Origin: Mycolicibacillus koreensis
GTDB lineage: Bacteria > Actinomycetota > Actinomycetes > Mycobacteriales > Mycobacteriaceae
NCBI RefSeq assembly: GCF_002104795.1
Contig: NZ_NCXO01000002.1
Location: forward strand, 1-64,000
Direction of reading: 5' to 3'
DNA: 64,000 nt
A model generated the notes under the pieces. The model was not told where the DNA came from. It searched no databases and saw only the letters and a program-made list of their open reading frames with translations. Positions 1-10,480 of the stretch are shown piece after piece. The position numbers were made by a program, and so were the translations under genes. How positions within the stretch are numbered: the stretch's first letter is position 1; every line of letters begins with the position of its first letter.

Positions 1-2087
<2,087 letters not shown>

Positions 2088-2140
2088 CGGGATCCTCCCG
2101 CGGGTTGGTGTCCCGGGCGACGATACGGTCGCCGGCGTCG

Positions 2141-3018
2141 TCAGCGGGTCTCGGGTGCCGGCGCGGCGCGCAGCTGGGCGACCAACTCCGGAAGCATCAG
2201 GTAGCTGCCGGCGAGGTAGGCCAGCGCACCGGCGAGGAACCCGACCTTGACGATCAGCGCCCCGGCGTCCTGGGTGGCGGCGGGCAGCCCCGGGGTTCCC
2301 AGCCCGGGCAGCGAACCGACGACGAACCCGACCGAACCCACCACGAACGTCGCCCCGATCCACCAGGAGATGTCGCGGGCCTCCAGGCTGACGTAGCGGT
2401 GACCGGCCTCGATGAACTGCAGGACCGAGGCCGCCAGGAACAGCACCGACCCGACCATGGTGGCCTGCCACAGACCGACCCGGGGCAGAAGGTGCAGCAG
2501 GTGACCCAGCGCGCCGGTGGTCTCGTAGTTGAAGGTCACCGACCCGACGAGGAACACCACCGGGATCGCCACCTCCAGGCGGGTGAGCTCGGCGGGGGAG
2601 CGGACAAACCAGCGGAACCGGCGGCGTTGCGCGGCGGTGCCGTCCAGCACGACGTCGGGGTCGGTGTTGAGCGCCTCGAGCAGCAGTCCGTAGGTGGCGG
2701 CGGTGAACAGCAGCGCCCGGTGAAATAGCAGCCCTCGGCGAACAGCGACATGCGCCACTGCCCGCCGAACAGCGACGGCAGCAGTGACCCGGCCGCCCCG
2801 GCGACGAACAGCGCCGACCCGATCAGAAACAGCACGGCCAGCCACCAGGCCAGCCGGTGCGGCCCGGCGCGTTTGCGGTGCGGGCGGGCGCGCCACTCGT
2901 AGGTCGACCCGTCGGGCAGCCGGTAGCTCGCCCAGGACACGAACGGTGCGGGCCCGCCGCAGCCGATGCAGGTCCACCCCGGTGGGGTGCGCGGCCGCAC
3001 CGGTTCGGTGCGGCTCAC
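2141..3018 (-). pseudogene. Frameshifted multi-pass membrane protein
   Basis: Two overlapping frames together give one plausible membrane protein. The 5' part starts at a GTG (3018) that overlaps the dehalogenase stop by four bases. It encodes RTPPGWTCIGCGGPAPFVSW followed by a hydrophobic segment (AWWLAVLFLIGSALFVAGAAG) and ends near GGQWRMSLFAEGCYF. The continuation, FTAATYGLLLEALNTD onward, lies in another frame and has four more hydrophobic segments. The break is at about 2715-2730, in a run of G on the coding strand. The span of 878 bases is one short of a multiple of three, so one missing base explains it. Either this is a real lesion or a sequencing error. Function unknown; the GSxxF-type segments recall YrhK-like membrane proteins, a weak resemblance. 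Confidence 0.7.
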
Positions 3019-3914
3019 CGGTTGTGCCAGGCCAGGATCCGTTCGGCGAGCTCGGGGCCGCAGTCCTCCTGCACGAAGTGGCCGCCGTTGAGCCGGGCGT
3101 GCGGCTGACCGGCCGCGCCGGGGATGTGCGCGATCAGGGGGCGGTCGGCGCGCCCGAGGATGGCATCGCGCGCCCCGAACAGTGCCAGGCAAGGTTTGTC
3201 CCAGCGCCCCAACGTCTCCCAGGCCGCGCGGTTGGCCGGCACCGCCGGGTCGTCGGGGTCGGTCGGCACCAGCCGTGGCATGGCCCGCGCCCCGGCTTGA
3301 TAGCGCTGGGAGGGGAACGGGGCGTCGTAGCCGGCGCGCACCGCCGCCGACACCGGGTGCACGGTGCCCGCCGACACCAGCCGGCCGGTCGGCAGCACCG
3401 GGGTGAAGCGGGCGAAGGTCCGCCACACGCGGAACGCGAACGGAACCGGGCGGTCGGCGGTGGGCAGGAAGCCGTTGGCCACCACGATGCGCGCCACCCG
3501 ATCACCGTGCTCGGCGGCGATGCGCAGCCCGATCAACGACCCCCAGTCCTGCACGACCAGGGTGACGTCGTGCAGGTCGAGGTTCTCGATCCAGTCGGTT
3601 ACCCACTGCACGTGACGCAGGTAGCTGTGATCGTCGATGCGGGCGGGTTTGTCGGAGCGGCCGAACCCGATCAGATCCGGCGCGAGCACCCGATGCCCGG
3701 CGGCGGCCAGTGGCGGGATCATGGTGCGGTACAGGTAGCTCCATGTCGGCTCGCCGTGCAGCAGCACGATCGGGGCGGCGTCGGCGGGGCCCTCGTCGAC
3801 GTAGTGAATCCGCAGCGGCGCACTGTCGTCGGCGGCGACGCTCAGGTAGTGCGGGGCGAACGGGTAGCCGGTCAGGTTCGCAAACCGCGACTCGGGGGTT
3901 CGCAGTACCTCCAT
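3015..3914 (-). CDS. dhmA: Haloalkane dehalogenase, HLD-I type
   Basis: A 299-residue alpha/beta-hydrolase that should cleave carbon-halogen bonds in haloalkanes to give an alcohol and halide. Family signatures are all present: HGEPTWS at 53-59 (oxyanion region), the nucleophile elbow VQDWGS with Asp123 followed by the halide-binding Trp124, the acid in LFGARD (Asp250) and the base in NGGHFVQED (His279). The order Asp-Asp-His and the N-terminal [19 protein letters not shown] stretch fit subfamily I (DhmA-like). The ATG at 3914 follows a GAGGAG ribosome binding site; the frame is open upstream but without a comparable site. Its stop overlaps the GTG of the frameshifted membrane gene, so the two were probably co-transcribed. 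Confidence 0.9.
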   Translation of the reverse strand: MEVLRTPESRFANLTGYPFAPHYLSVAADDSAPLRIHYVDEGPADAAPIVLLHGEPTWSYLYRTMIPPLAAAGHRVLAPDLIGFGRSDKPARIDDHSYLRHVQWVTDWIENLDLHDVTLVVQDWGSLIGLRIAAEHGDRVARIVVANGFLPTADRPVPFAFRVWRTFARFTPVLPTGRLVSAGTVHPVSAAVRAGYDAPFPSQRYQAGARAMPRLVPTDPDDPAVPANRAAWETLGRWDKPCLALFGARDAILGRADRPLIAHIPGAAGQPHARLNGGHFVQEDCGPELAERILAWHNR

Positions 3915-4004
3915 GGTCACGCTCCTCAATCCTGCGCTGCGCCAGCGCGTCCTGCTGCCCAGCATCGACCCACAACGCTGCCGGTGACAACCGTTTCGGC
4001 GGGA

Positions 4005-6410
4005 TCAGATCAAATCGTTGCGGGTCAGCCAGCGCATCACCGGCCACCCGGCGAACACCGGGATCCAGCAGCTGACCACCCGATACAGCAGGGTGGCGGG
4101 CACCGCGAGGGCCGCGGGCACCCCGAACGCGGCCAGCGCCCCGATGACGGCGGCTTCCACCGCGCCGACCCCGCCGGGGGTGGGTGCCGCCGACGCGAGG
4201 GTCTCGGCGACCATCGTCACCATCGCGACGGTGGCGAACCCGACAATCCCGCCGAACGCGTGGATGCTCATCCACAGCACCACCGCCGAACCGAGGGTGG
4301 TGCCGGCGTCGCCGAGCACGATCAGCGCCAGCCGTTTGGGTTGGCGGATCACCTCCACCAACTCGGCGGTGACCTCCTGCAGCTTCGGGCGCACCGAGGT
4401 CGCCAGCCAGCGGCGCAGCCGCGGCACCAGCACACTGATGCCGATCAGCCCCAGCACGATCCCGGCGACCAGGTACAGCACACTGGCGTCGGGCACGAAG
4501 CTGGCGAGCTGGGTGGAGCTGCCGGCGGCGGCCACGACCGCGACCAGCAGCACCAGGTGCACCAGCACCTGCACCACCTGCTGCAACGTCACCGCGGCGG
4601 TGGCCCGCAGCGCCGGCAGGCCACTTTTCTGCAGGAACCGGGTGGACAGCGCCAGCCCGCCGAGCCCGGCCGGGGTGGTGGTCGCGGCGAAGGTGTTGCC
4701 CACCTGCATCAGCGTCAACCGCCGCCAGCTGACCAACCCGTCGGCGGAGGCCCACAGCGCGGTCGCCGCCGCGGCGAACGTGCCGCCCATCACCGCCAGC
4801 CCGCCCAGCGCCCACCACCAGTTGGCTTCGACGATCTGGGAGGCAAACGACGGTGCGGCGCTGAGGAACGGGTAGGCCACGTAGACCAGCGCGACCAGCA
4901 GTGCCAGCTGGATCAGTTGGCTGCGGGTGAACCGGGTGATCGCCGCCGGTTCGATCTGGTCGGCGCCGGTGTGCTGCATCACGGTGGCGCGGATCGCGGC
5001 GATCAGCGCCCCGACGTCGGGCACCGAGCGTTGGATGCGGCCGGGCACCGCGGTTTTGGTGAGCCGACGCGACGCGGTGAGCACCGCGTCGGCACCGAAG
5101 ACGTCGATCGCCGCGGTCACCGCCGACTCGGTGTCATACACCTGGGCGGTCGTCACCAGCAGGTGGGCGATGTCGGATTCCAGCAGCGCGGGGTTGGCGC
5201 CGTATTCGGCGTTGGCGAACCCGCCGAAGAGCACCTGCAGCGCGTCACCGTCGTGGACGACGGTGATGTTGTCGGCGCGCAGATCGCCGTGGCTGATGCG
5301 ATGGTCGTGCAGTCGGCGCAGCGACTCCCATACCCGGTGCACCGCGGTCGTGTCGGCGCACTCGGCCAGCGGGGTGCCGTGCACGGGCCGGTAGGCGTAC
5401 AGCGTCCAGCCGCGATCGAGCTCGTCGGCGGCCAGCGGGGCGGTGTTGGCGACCCCGGCCGCCCCGATCGCGATCGACATCAACGCGCGATGTTCGACCA
5501 GACGGCGCATCGAGGCGTGCAGCGGGGCGGTTTCGGTGGGTTGCAGCCGCAGTTTGTGCCAGATCTGTTGCAGCACCCCGCCGCTGCGTTGATGCGGCCC
5601 GTACAGCTCCAGCAGCACTGAGGTGGTGGCCTCGCGGGTCGGGTCCGGTCCGGTGGCGCGCGCCAACAGCAGCAGCCCACCGCGGCGCGCGGGACGCAGC
5701 ACCGTGAGTGCTGACACCACGTAGCCGCGCCCGGCCAGGGCGCGCACCGCGCTTTTGAGCGGCACCTCCAACGCGGGGGTGCCGACGGCGAGGACCACCA
5801 GCGCACCGACGAGGAAACCGACCGTCAGGCCCAGCACCGATCGGGGCGGCACGACCGCGTTGATCGCCAGGTGCACCGGCACGAACGCCAGCAGCAGCGC
5901 CCACCACCAGCGCCGCCAGCGCACCGGCAGCCACGGCCCGGCCACCGTCAACAGCGCGGCGAGCATCGCCACCCAGCGGGAGTCATCGAGGAACTGCACC
6001 AGCACGCTGCCCGGCTCGTGCGGCAGGTCGAGGTTCCAGCGCGGCGGGCGGATGCTGGTGCCGTGGATCGACATGATCACCCCCGCGGCCGCCGCGGCGG
6101 CCAGCGCGGCGCCGAGCAGACGACGATGCCCGGAGATGAGTAAGGCCACCAGGATCACGAACGGCAACACCAGCAGCGCCACCCCGTAGGCCACATGCAC
6201 CACGTGGCCCTGGGTCGCCGATAGCGGGCCGAGCACCTGCGACAGGGATTTCTCCAGCGCCACCCACTCCGGTCGGGTGATCAGTGAGCTGGCGATCACC
6301 AGCGTCAGCACCGCCAGCGCGGCGGCCAGGCGCAGCAGATCACCGGTGCGCCGGGTCAACGGTTGCAGCAGATCGCCGGTGACCTCGACCTCGCGGCCGT
6401 CAACACGCAT
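4005..6410 (-). CDS. YbhN/LPG-synthase-type membrane protein with internal kinase-like domain
   Basis: An 801-residue integral membrane protein in three blocks. Residues about 25-230 hold five or six hydrophobic segments. Residues about 240-470 form a soluble domain resembling a protein or aminoglycoside kinase: it has a catalytic-loop motif HGDLRADN, but the usual DFG position reads GGF, so the metal-binding Asp is missing. Residues about 500-800 form the flippase-like TIGR00374/YbhN membrane domain, with TPAGLGGLALSTRFLQKSG and APTPGGVGAVEAAVIGAL, as in lysylphosphatidylglycerol synthase membrane regions. Such proteins are thought to move lipids or lipid-linked sugars across the membrane; the substrate here is unknown. 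A small leaderless reading frame ends 20 bases upstream and may be co-transcribed. Confidence 0.85.
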   Translation of the reverse strand: MRVDGREVEVTGDLLQPLTRRTGDLLRLAAALAVLTLVIASSLITRPEWVALEKSLSQVLGPLSATQGHVVHVAYGVALLVLPFVILVALLISGHRRLLGAALAAAAAAGVIMSIHGTSIRPPRWNLDLPHEPGSVLVQFLDDSRWVAMLAALLTVAGPWLPVRWRRWWWALLLAFVPVHLAINAVVPPRSVLGLTVGFLVGALVVLAVGTPALEVPLKSAVRALAGRGYVVSALTVLRPARRGGLLLLARATGPDPTREATTSVLLELYGPHQRSGGVLQQIWHKLRLQPTETAPLHASMRRLVEHRALMSIAIGAAGVANTAPLAADELDRGWTLYAYRPVHGTPLAECADTTAVHRVWESLRRLHDHRISHGDLRADNITVVHDGDALQVLFGGFANAEYGANPALLESDIAHLLVTTAQVYDTESAVTAAIDVFGADAVLTASRRLTKTAVPGRIQRSVPDVGALIAAIRATVMQHTGADQIEPAAITRFTRSQLIQLALLVALVYVAYPFLSAAPSFASQIVEANWWWALGGLAVMGGTFAAAATALWASADGLVSWRRLTLMQVGNTFAATTTPAGLGGLALSTRFLQKSGLPALRATAAVTLQQVVQVLVHLVLLVAVVAAAGSSTQLASFVPDASVLYLVAGIVLGLIGISVLVPRLRRWLATSVRPKLQEVTAELVEVIRQPKRLALIVLGDAGTTLGSAVVLWMSIHAFGGIVGFATVAMVTMVAETLASAAPTPGGVGAVEAAVIGALAAFGVPAALAVPATLLYRVVSCWIPVFAGWPVMRWLTRNDLI

Positions 6411-6430
6411 CAGCGGGGACCCATCCCGGC

Positions 6431-6571
6431 TCAGACGGTGTCGCCGGCCGTCGGCTCCTTCGGAAGCGGGCGGCGAGGCAGTGGGTGGGGAACAGCACCG
6501 TGGCCGCCGTGGGCACCGGTCACCGTGGGGATAGGGCTCGGCCCGGATACGACATCCGGGGGCAAAGCCAT
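6431..6571 (-). CDS. Small Pro-rich leaderless open reading frame (46 aa), hypothetical
   Basis: A 46-residue Pro/Gly/His-rich reading frame beginning MALPPDVVSGPSPIP and ending PKEPTAGDTV. It has no membrane segment and no recognisable domain. Support comes from position: a TACCGT -10 box lies exactly six bases upstream of the ATG, the layout of leaderless mycobacterial genes, and the stop is 20 bases before the start of the large YbhN-type gene on the same strand. It may be a small protein or a translated leader for that gene. No Shine-Dalgarno sequence is present. Without homologues the case rests on promoter geometry alone. Confidence 0.45.
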   Translation of the reverse strand: MALPPDVVSGPSPIPTVTGAHGGHGAVPHPLPRRPLPKEPTAGDTV

Positions 6572-6577
6572 ACCTGC

Positions 6578-6583
6578 ACGGTA
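6578..6583 (-). promoter_or_regulatory. -10 box (TACCGT), leaderless promoter
   Basis: TACCGT on the minus strand lies six bases before the ATG at 6571, which places the likely transcription start on the start codon. It would drive the small reading frame and the YbhN-type gene. Confidence 0.5.
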
Positions 6584-6733
6584 CCGGGTCGGGCCGTCGC
6601 GGATTCGGGCCGCTCCGGGCCGCTCGGGGATTCCCGGTAGCCTCGGACCCGGTTTCCGGGCAGGAGTGGCGCCGGGCCGGCGCCGGGTCGGCGCGGGGTA
6701 ATCGCGGGATCGTCGCAGGATGGGAGGTGGGCC

Positions 6734-7768
6734 GTGGACCGGGTGCTCGGTCTGGCGATCAGTGCTGCGGAGCTGCGCTGGGTGCTCATCGACGGGACCA
6801 CCGGCGCCGGTGCGACGGTCGACAGCGGCGTGCTGGCGATCGACGAGTCGGCCGGATTCGACCCCGAGCCGCTGATCGCGGAGCTGGTCGACGCCCACCG
6901 GCTGCACGCGGTGGGGCTGAGCTGGTCGGCGGCGGGGGAGAGCGCCGCGATGGCGGTGCACGCCGCCTGCAAAACCCACGGGATCGGGTCCCGCGAGGTG
7001 GCGATCACCCAGAACGACGCGCTCAAGGTGCTCGCCGCCGGCGTCGCCGAACGGGCCGGCTGCCCGTTCGTGGTGGTCTGCGACATCGAGCCCGACGCCA
7101 CCGCCGTCGCGACGGTCGGCTCACAGCGCCTGACCGTCGAGCGCGTCGAGCGCCCCGATTCTTCGGACCTGATCGCCGACGTCGCCGCCCGGGTCGCCGC
7201 GGTGCGCCCGCGCCCGGATGCGATCTTCGTGCTCGGCTCCGGGGACGTCGACGCGCTGGTCGCCGCGGTCGAACAGACCGCGACCCAGCCGGTGATCACC
7301 GCCAGCGAGGCGGCGTTCGCGCTGCCCCGCGGGGTGGCGTTGGCCGCCGCCCGCGCGGTCACCGCCGCCGCACCGGTGGCCAAGCCGCGGCGCAAAGCGC
7401 TGCCGGCGGCGCTGATCGCCGCCGTGGCCGCCGGCGCGGTCGCCATCGCCGGGGTGTCGATCGGCGCATCGACCCGTGATTCGGCCCCCGACCCCAAACC
7501 GGCCAGTCCCGCCACCGTCGCCGAACACCCGAAGCGCCAGCCGCCGGCCCCGGATGCCCCGCGGCACCCGCAGCCGCCCGCGGTGGTCGAACCGGCCCCG
7601 CAGGCACCGCCGGTGCTCGACGAGCCGGCCCCCGAGCAGGTGCCCCCACCGGCGCCGGAGGCCGCCCCCGAGCCGGTGTACGTCCCGCCACCGGCTCCGC
7701 CCCCGCCGCCTCCGCGGCTGCGGGATCGGGTGATCGATAAGTTCCCGTCGCTCAACCGGTTCCGCTGA
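6734..7768 (+). CDS. DUF7159-type protein with membrane segment and Pro-rich C-terminal tail
   Basis: A 344-residue protein whose N-terminus MDRVLGLAISAAELRWVLID resembles mycobacterial DUF7159 proteins, which share an actin/hexokinase-like beta start. Residues 1-210 form the conserved domain. A single hydrophobic segment follows at about 222-245 (LPAALIAAVAAGAVAIAGVSIGA). The remaining hundred residues are Pro/Ala/Glu-rich with a run of seven prolines and end in a basic RLRDRVIDKFPSLNRFR. This suggests a cytoplasmic domain anchored in the membrane with an extracytoplasmic Pro-rich stalk. The GTG at 6734 has a GGGAGGTGG ribosome binding site. Only 17 bases separate it from the POT transporter downstream, so co-transcription is likely. 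Molecular function is unknown. Confidence 0.75.
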   Translation: MDRVLGLAISAAELRWVLIDGTTGAGATVDSGVLAIDESAGFDPEPLIAELVDAHRLHAVGLSWSAAGESAAMAVHAACKTHGIGSREVAITQNDALKVLAAGVAERAGCPFVVVCDIEPDATAVATVGSQRLTVERVERPDSSDLIADVAARVAAVRPRPDAIFVLGSGDVDALVAAVEQTATQPVITASEAAFALPRGVALAAARAVTAAAPVAKPRRKALPAALIAAVAAGAVAIAGVSIGASTRDSAPDPKPASPATVAEHPKRQPPAPDAPRHPQPPAVVEPAPQAPPVLDEPAPEQVPPPAPEAAPEPVYVPPPAPPPPPPRLRDRVIDKFPSLNRFR

Positions 7769-7785
7769 ACCGGGGTCGCCGGCCG

Positions 7786-9234
7786 GTGTCCGAAACCCGA
7801 AAACCCCCACCGCGCGGCTTTTTCGGCCATCCGCGGATGCTGGCCAACCTGTTCGGGTTGGAGCTGTGGGAGCGCTTCTCGTTCTACGGGATGCAAGGCA
7901 TCGTGCTGTATTACATGTACTACGCCGCCAGCCGTGGTGGTCTGGGCATCGACGTCACGGTGGCCACCGGGATCGTCGGCGCCTACGGCGGCGGGGTGTA
8001 TCTGGCGACGATCGTCGGCGCGTGGCTCGCCGACCGAGTATTCGGTTGCGAGAGGGTGCTGTTCGGCTCCGCGGTGGCGGTGATGGCCGGGCATGTGGTG
8101 TTGGCGCTGGCACCGGGAACCGGCGGGCTCGCCGCTGGTCTGGTGTTGATCGCACTCGGCAGCGGCGGGGTCAAAGCCAACGCCACCGCGTTGGTCGGCT
8201 CGCTGTACGGCATCGACGATCCGCGCCGCGACGCCGGGTTCCTGCTGTTCTATCTCGGGGTCAACATCGGGGCTCTACTCGGTCCGCTGCTGACCGGTCT
8301 GTTGCAGAGTCGCTGGGGATTTCACATCGGTTTCGGTGCGGCCGCGGTCGGGATGGCTGCCGGGTTGGGCCAGTACGCGGCGACCCGCCGCGGGTTGCCC
8401 GCCTCCGCACACGAGGTGGCCAACCCGCTCGCCCCGCAGTGGCGGCGCCGGGTGGTGATGGCGGCGATCGGGCTGGCCGTGGTGATCGGCGCGCTGGTGG
8501 GCGACGGGGTGATCACCGCGGCGAACCTGGCGACGGTGATGGCGGCCGCCGCGGGCCTGGCCGCCCTCGGCTACCTCATCGTCATCCTGTCCAGTCGGCG
8601 CCTGGACGCGGTGGAACGGCGTCGCGTGCTGGGGTTCTTGCCGCTGTTTTCGGCCAGCATCGTGTTCTGGGCGCTGTTCCAGCAACAGTTCACCGTGTTG
8701 GCGCTCTACGCCGATCAGCGGGTGAACCGGGTGATTCTCGGCTGGCAGATCCCGCCGAGCTGGGTGCTGGCGATCAACCCGGTGTTCATCGTGGCGCTGT
8801 CGGGGGTGTTCGCCGCGCTGTGGACGCGGCTGGGGAATCGCCAGCCGGGAACACCGACGAAGTTCGCCCTCGGGTTGACGATCATGGGGGTGGCGTTCTG
8901 GGGGTTCGTGCCGCTGGCCGGGCGCGCCGGGGTGCCGCTGGCGGCGGTGGTCGGCATCGTGGCGTTGTTCACCGTCGCCGAGTTGCTGATCTCCCCGATC
9001 GGGCTGTCGGTGACCACCAAGTTGGCGCCCAAGGCGTTTCACACCCAGATGGTGGCGCTGTTCTTCCTGTCGGTGTCGCTGGGCACCACCGGCGCCGGCA
9101 TCCTGGCCGGCCACTACGACCCGGCCCGCGAGGTTCCCTACTTCGGGTCGCTCGGGGCGGTCTCGGTGCTGGCCGGGGTGGTGTTGGCGTTGTGTTCGCC
9201 GGTGGTGCGGCGGTTGATGGCTGGGGTGCGCTGA
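7786..9234 (+). CDS. POT/PTR2-family proton-coupled oligopeptide transporter
   Basis: A 482-residue major-facilitator protein with about 12-14 membrane segments. The first transmembrane helix carries the POT signature LELWERFSFYGMQGI (ExxERFxYYG), and the PTR2-type FYLGVNIGALLGPLLTG motif follows in helix 5. A later WALFQQQFTVLALYAD matches the conserved helix-7 FWxxFxQ region that binds peptide. The family imports di- and tripeptides with protons across the cytoplasmic membrane. It starts at a GTG just after the DUF7159-type gene and converges on tesB with 11 bases between the stops. Full length for the family. Substrate choice beyond short peptides cannot be inferred. Confidence 0.92.
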   Translation: MSETRKPPPRGFFGHPRMLANLFGLELWERFSFYGMQGIVLYYMYYAASRGGLGIDVTVATGIVGAYGGGVYLATIVGAWLADRVFGCERVLFGSAVAVMAGHVVLALAPGTGGLAAGLVLIALGSGGVKANATALVGSLYGIDDPRRDAGFLLFYLGVNIGALLGPLLTGLLQSRWGFHIGFGAAAVGMAAGLGQYAATRRGLPASAHEVANPLAPQWRRRVVMAAIGLAVVIGALVGDGVITAANLATVMAAAAGLAALGYLIVILSSRRLDAVERRRVLGFLPLFSASIVFWALFQQQFTVLALYADQRVNRVILGWQIPPSWVLAINPVFIVALSGVFAALWTRLGNRQPGTPTKFALGLTIMGVAFWGFVPLAGRAGVPLAAVVGIVALFTVAELLISPIGLSVTTKLAPKAFHTQMVALFFLSVSLGTTGAGILAGHYDPAREVPYFGSLGAVSVLAGVVLALCSPVVRRLMAGVR

Positions 9235-9245
9235 TCGTCGCGGCG

Positions 9246-10097
9246 CTACCCGCGGCCGAAGTACAGCTCTTGGGTGGCGGTGCACACCAGGTGTCCGGAG
9301 CGGTTGTACATGGTGGCGTTGACCAGGCCGCGCCCACCGGTCCCGCTGGGTGAGGACTGGTCGGAGAGCACCCAATCGGACAGGTCCACGGGGCGTTGAA
9401 ACCACAGCGCGTGGTCGATGAGCGCGTTGAACGTGCTGACCTGGGTGGCCCGGCGGGCCACCAGCGCGGACTCCAGCATCGTGACCCCGCTCAGGTAGGT
9501 GAGCAGGCACGGGGCCAGCACCGGGTCGTTCGGCACCGGTTCGCTCGGCCGCCACCACAGCCGGGTCCGCGGCGGCGGGTCGGGCAGATCCTGGGCCAGC
9601 CGCGGTGGGGCGTCGATGTAGCGCAGCTCGAACGGGCGGGGATGGGTCCACACCCCGCCGTGCTCGTCGGCGTAGCCGGCCAGCTGCTGCTGCACCGGCG
9701 GGAGGGTGTCCGGGTCGGGGACATCCGGCGGGGGCCGGTGGTAGTCGAAGGCGTCGATGTCAGTGCTGAACGAGGCGAGGGTCTCCAGCAGGATCGTGTC
9801 GTCTTGGTGGGCGGTGACCTGCCGGGTGGCTAATGTGCCGCCGTCACGGATCACCGCCACCCGCAGCTCGACCGGGCGGCTCGCGTCCCCGGCGCGCACG
9901 TAGTAGGTGTGCGCGCTGTGCGGGACACGTCCCGGCGCGGTGAGCGCGGCGGCCATCAGCGCCTGCCCGGCGATGTGCCCGCCGACGATGTGGTGCGCCG
10001 GATTGTCCAACTGGGTGGCGCGGAAGCGGTGCTCGGTGAGCGGCTCCACCTTCAGGGTGGCGATGACGTCGGCGAGGGCCGGGAAACGGTAGGACAT
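9246..10097 (-). CDS. tesB: Acyl-CoA thioesterase II (TesB family)
   Basis: A 283-residue double hot-dog thioesterase that hydrolyses medium- and long-chain acyl-CoA. Recognisable TesB features are HIVGGHIAGQALMAAALTA in the first hot-dog, HTYYVRAGDASRPVELRVAVIRDGGTLATRQV, the FELRYID segment containing the catalytic Asp, and STFNALIDHALWFQRP followed by GLVNATMYNRSGHLVCTATQELYFG at the end. The ATG at 10097 gives the family's usual N-terminus. Upstream codons remain open but run into Arg-rich, non-conserved sequence, so the longer version was rejected. The gene is convergent with the POT transporter. Confidence 0.92.
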   Translation of the reverse strand: MSYRFPALADVIATLKVEPLTEHRFRATQLDNPAHHIVGGHIAGQALMAAALTAPGRVPHSAHTYYVRAGDASRPVELRVAVIRDGGTLATRQVTAHQDDTILLETLASFSTDIDAFDYHRPPPDVPDPDTLPPVQQQLAGYADEHGGVWTHPRPFELRYIDAPPRLAQDLPDPPPRTRLWWRPSEPVPNDPVLAPCLLTYLSGVTMLESALVARRATQVSTFNALIDHALWFQRPVDLSDWVLSDQSSPSGTGGRGLVNATMYNRSGHLVCTATQELYFGRG

Positions 10098-10320
10098 TCG
10101 GCCATGATGCCGCAGCGCCGATCGGCGCGTATCTGTAGTGGCCGCTGGTGCCCGCCTCGCAGCGACACTTCGCTGGACTGGGGGTGTGGGTGACCTGCTG
10201 CCGCGTGACCGTGCTCCGGTGCGGCGGACTCGATGCGGTGGGCGAGCGCAGAATCCGGGACGGTCCGCCGGCTCCGGTAGCTCGCGGTTTCGGCGGGCCA
10301 GGAATGTCAGAGGTCGGCGA
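10098..10320. other. Intergenic stretch with no gene seen
   Basis: Between the divergent tesB start and the first riboswitch promoter no reading frame with coding character was found on either strand. It must hold the tesB promoter; no clear -35/-10 pair was picked out. Confidence 0.5.
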
Positions 10321-10326
10321 TACCGT
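10321..10326 (+). promoter_or_regulatory. -10 box (TACCGT) of riboswitch copy 1
   Basis: TACCGT ends eight bases before the first paired base of the RNA element at 10334. The same 8-base distance is seen at the second copy, so transcription probably begins at the foot of the P1 helix. Confidence 0.55.
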
Positions 10327-10333
10327 AAGGGCA

Positions 10334-10450
10334 GCTTCATGAGTCGCCGTCGACAAGCTCCGACTGGGCGGCGCGCCAACCCCACGCTCGTGGGTGGCTC
10401 GGATGACGAAGCGACCGGTGCCGACCGGCACCGGTAAGAGCGCCTCCGGG
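10334..10450 (+). promoter_or_regulatory. Structured leader RNA, SAM-IV-like riboswitch (copy 1)
   Basis: The element shares near-identical blocks with a second copy at 17646 and folds as the SAM-I/SAM-IV superfamily does. P1 pairs GCUUC (10334) with GAAGC (10408). P2 pairs CGCCGUC with GGCGGCG. The P2 loop contains AAGCUCCGACU, whose UCCGA can pair with the later GGCUCGGAUGA to form the pseudoknot. GCGCCAACC and GGGUGGCUCGGAUGACG match in kind the GGCAACC and GGUGCC...GGGUGAUGA blocks remembered from SAM-IV. A perfect 9-bp hairpin (ACCGGTGCC/GGCACCGGT) follows, then GUAAGAGCGCC. P2 differs from copy 2 by two changes that keep pairing. The downstream gene starts at 10481 after a GGGAGG site, so control of its translation or transcription is likely. 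Ligand assignment is from memory of the family. Confidence 0.7.
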
Positions 10451-10480
10451 TGGGGGCCTGACGACATCGGGAGGCAAGCG

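Noticed and set aside
2784-5621. A 945-residue open frame on the plus strand opposite the dehalogenase and YbhN-type genes
   Set aside because: Composition is His/Gln/Arg/Gly-rich with no recognisable domain, and the opposite strand carries clear protein families over the same bases. It is a high-GC antisense artefact.
10394-10480. Extending the 10481 gene upstream to an earlier start (MARMTKRP...)
   Set aside because: That stretch is riboswitch sequence and the same peptide recurs at copy 2 for the same reason; the GGGAGG site supports 10481.
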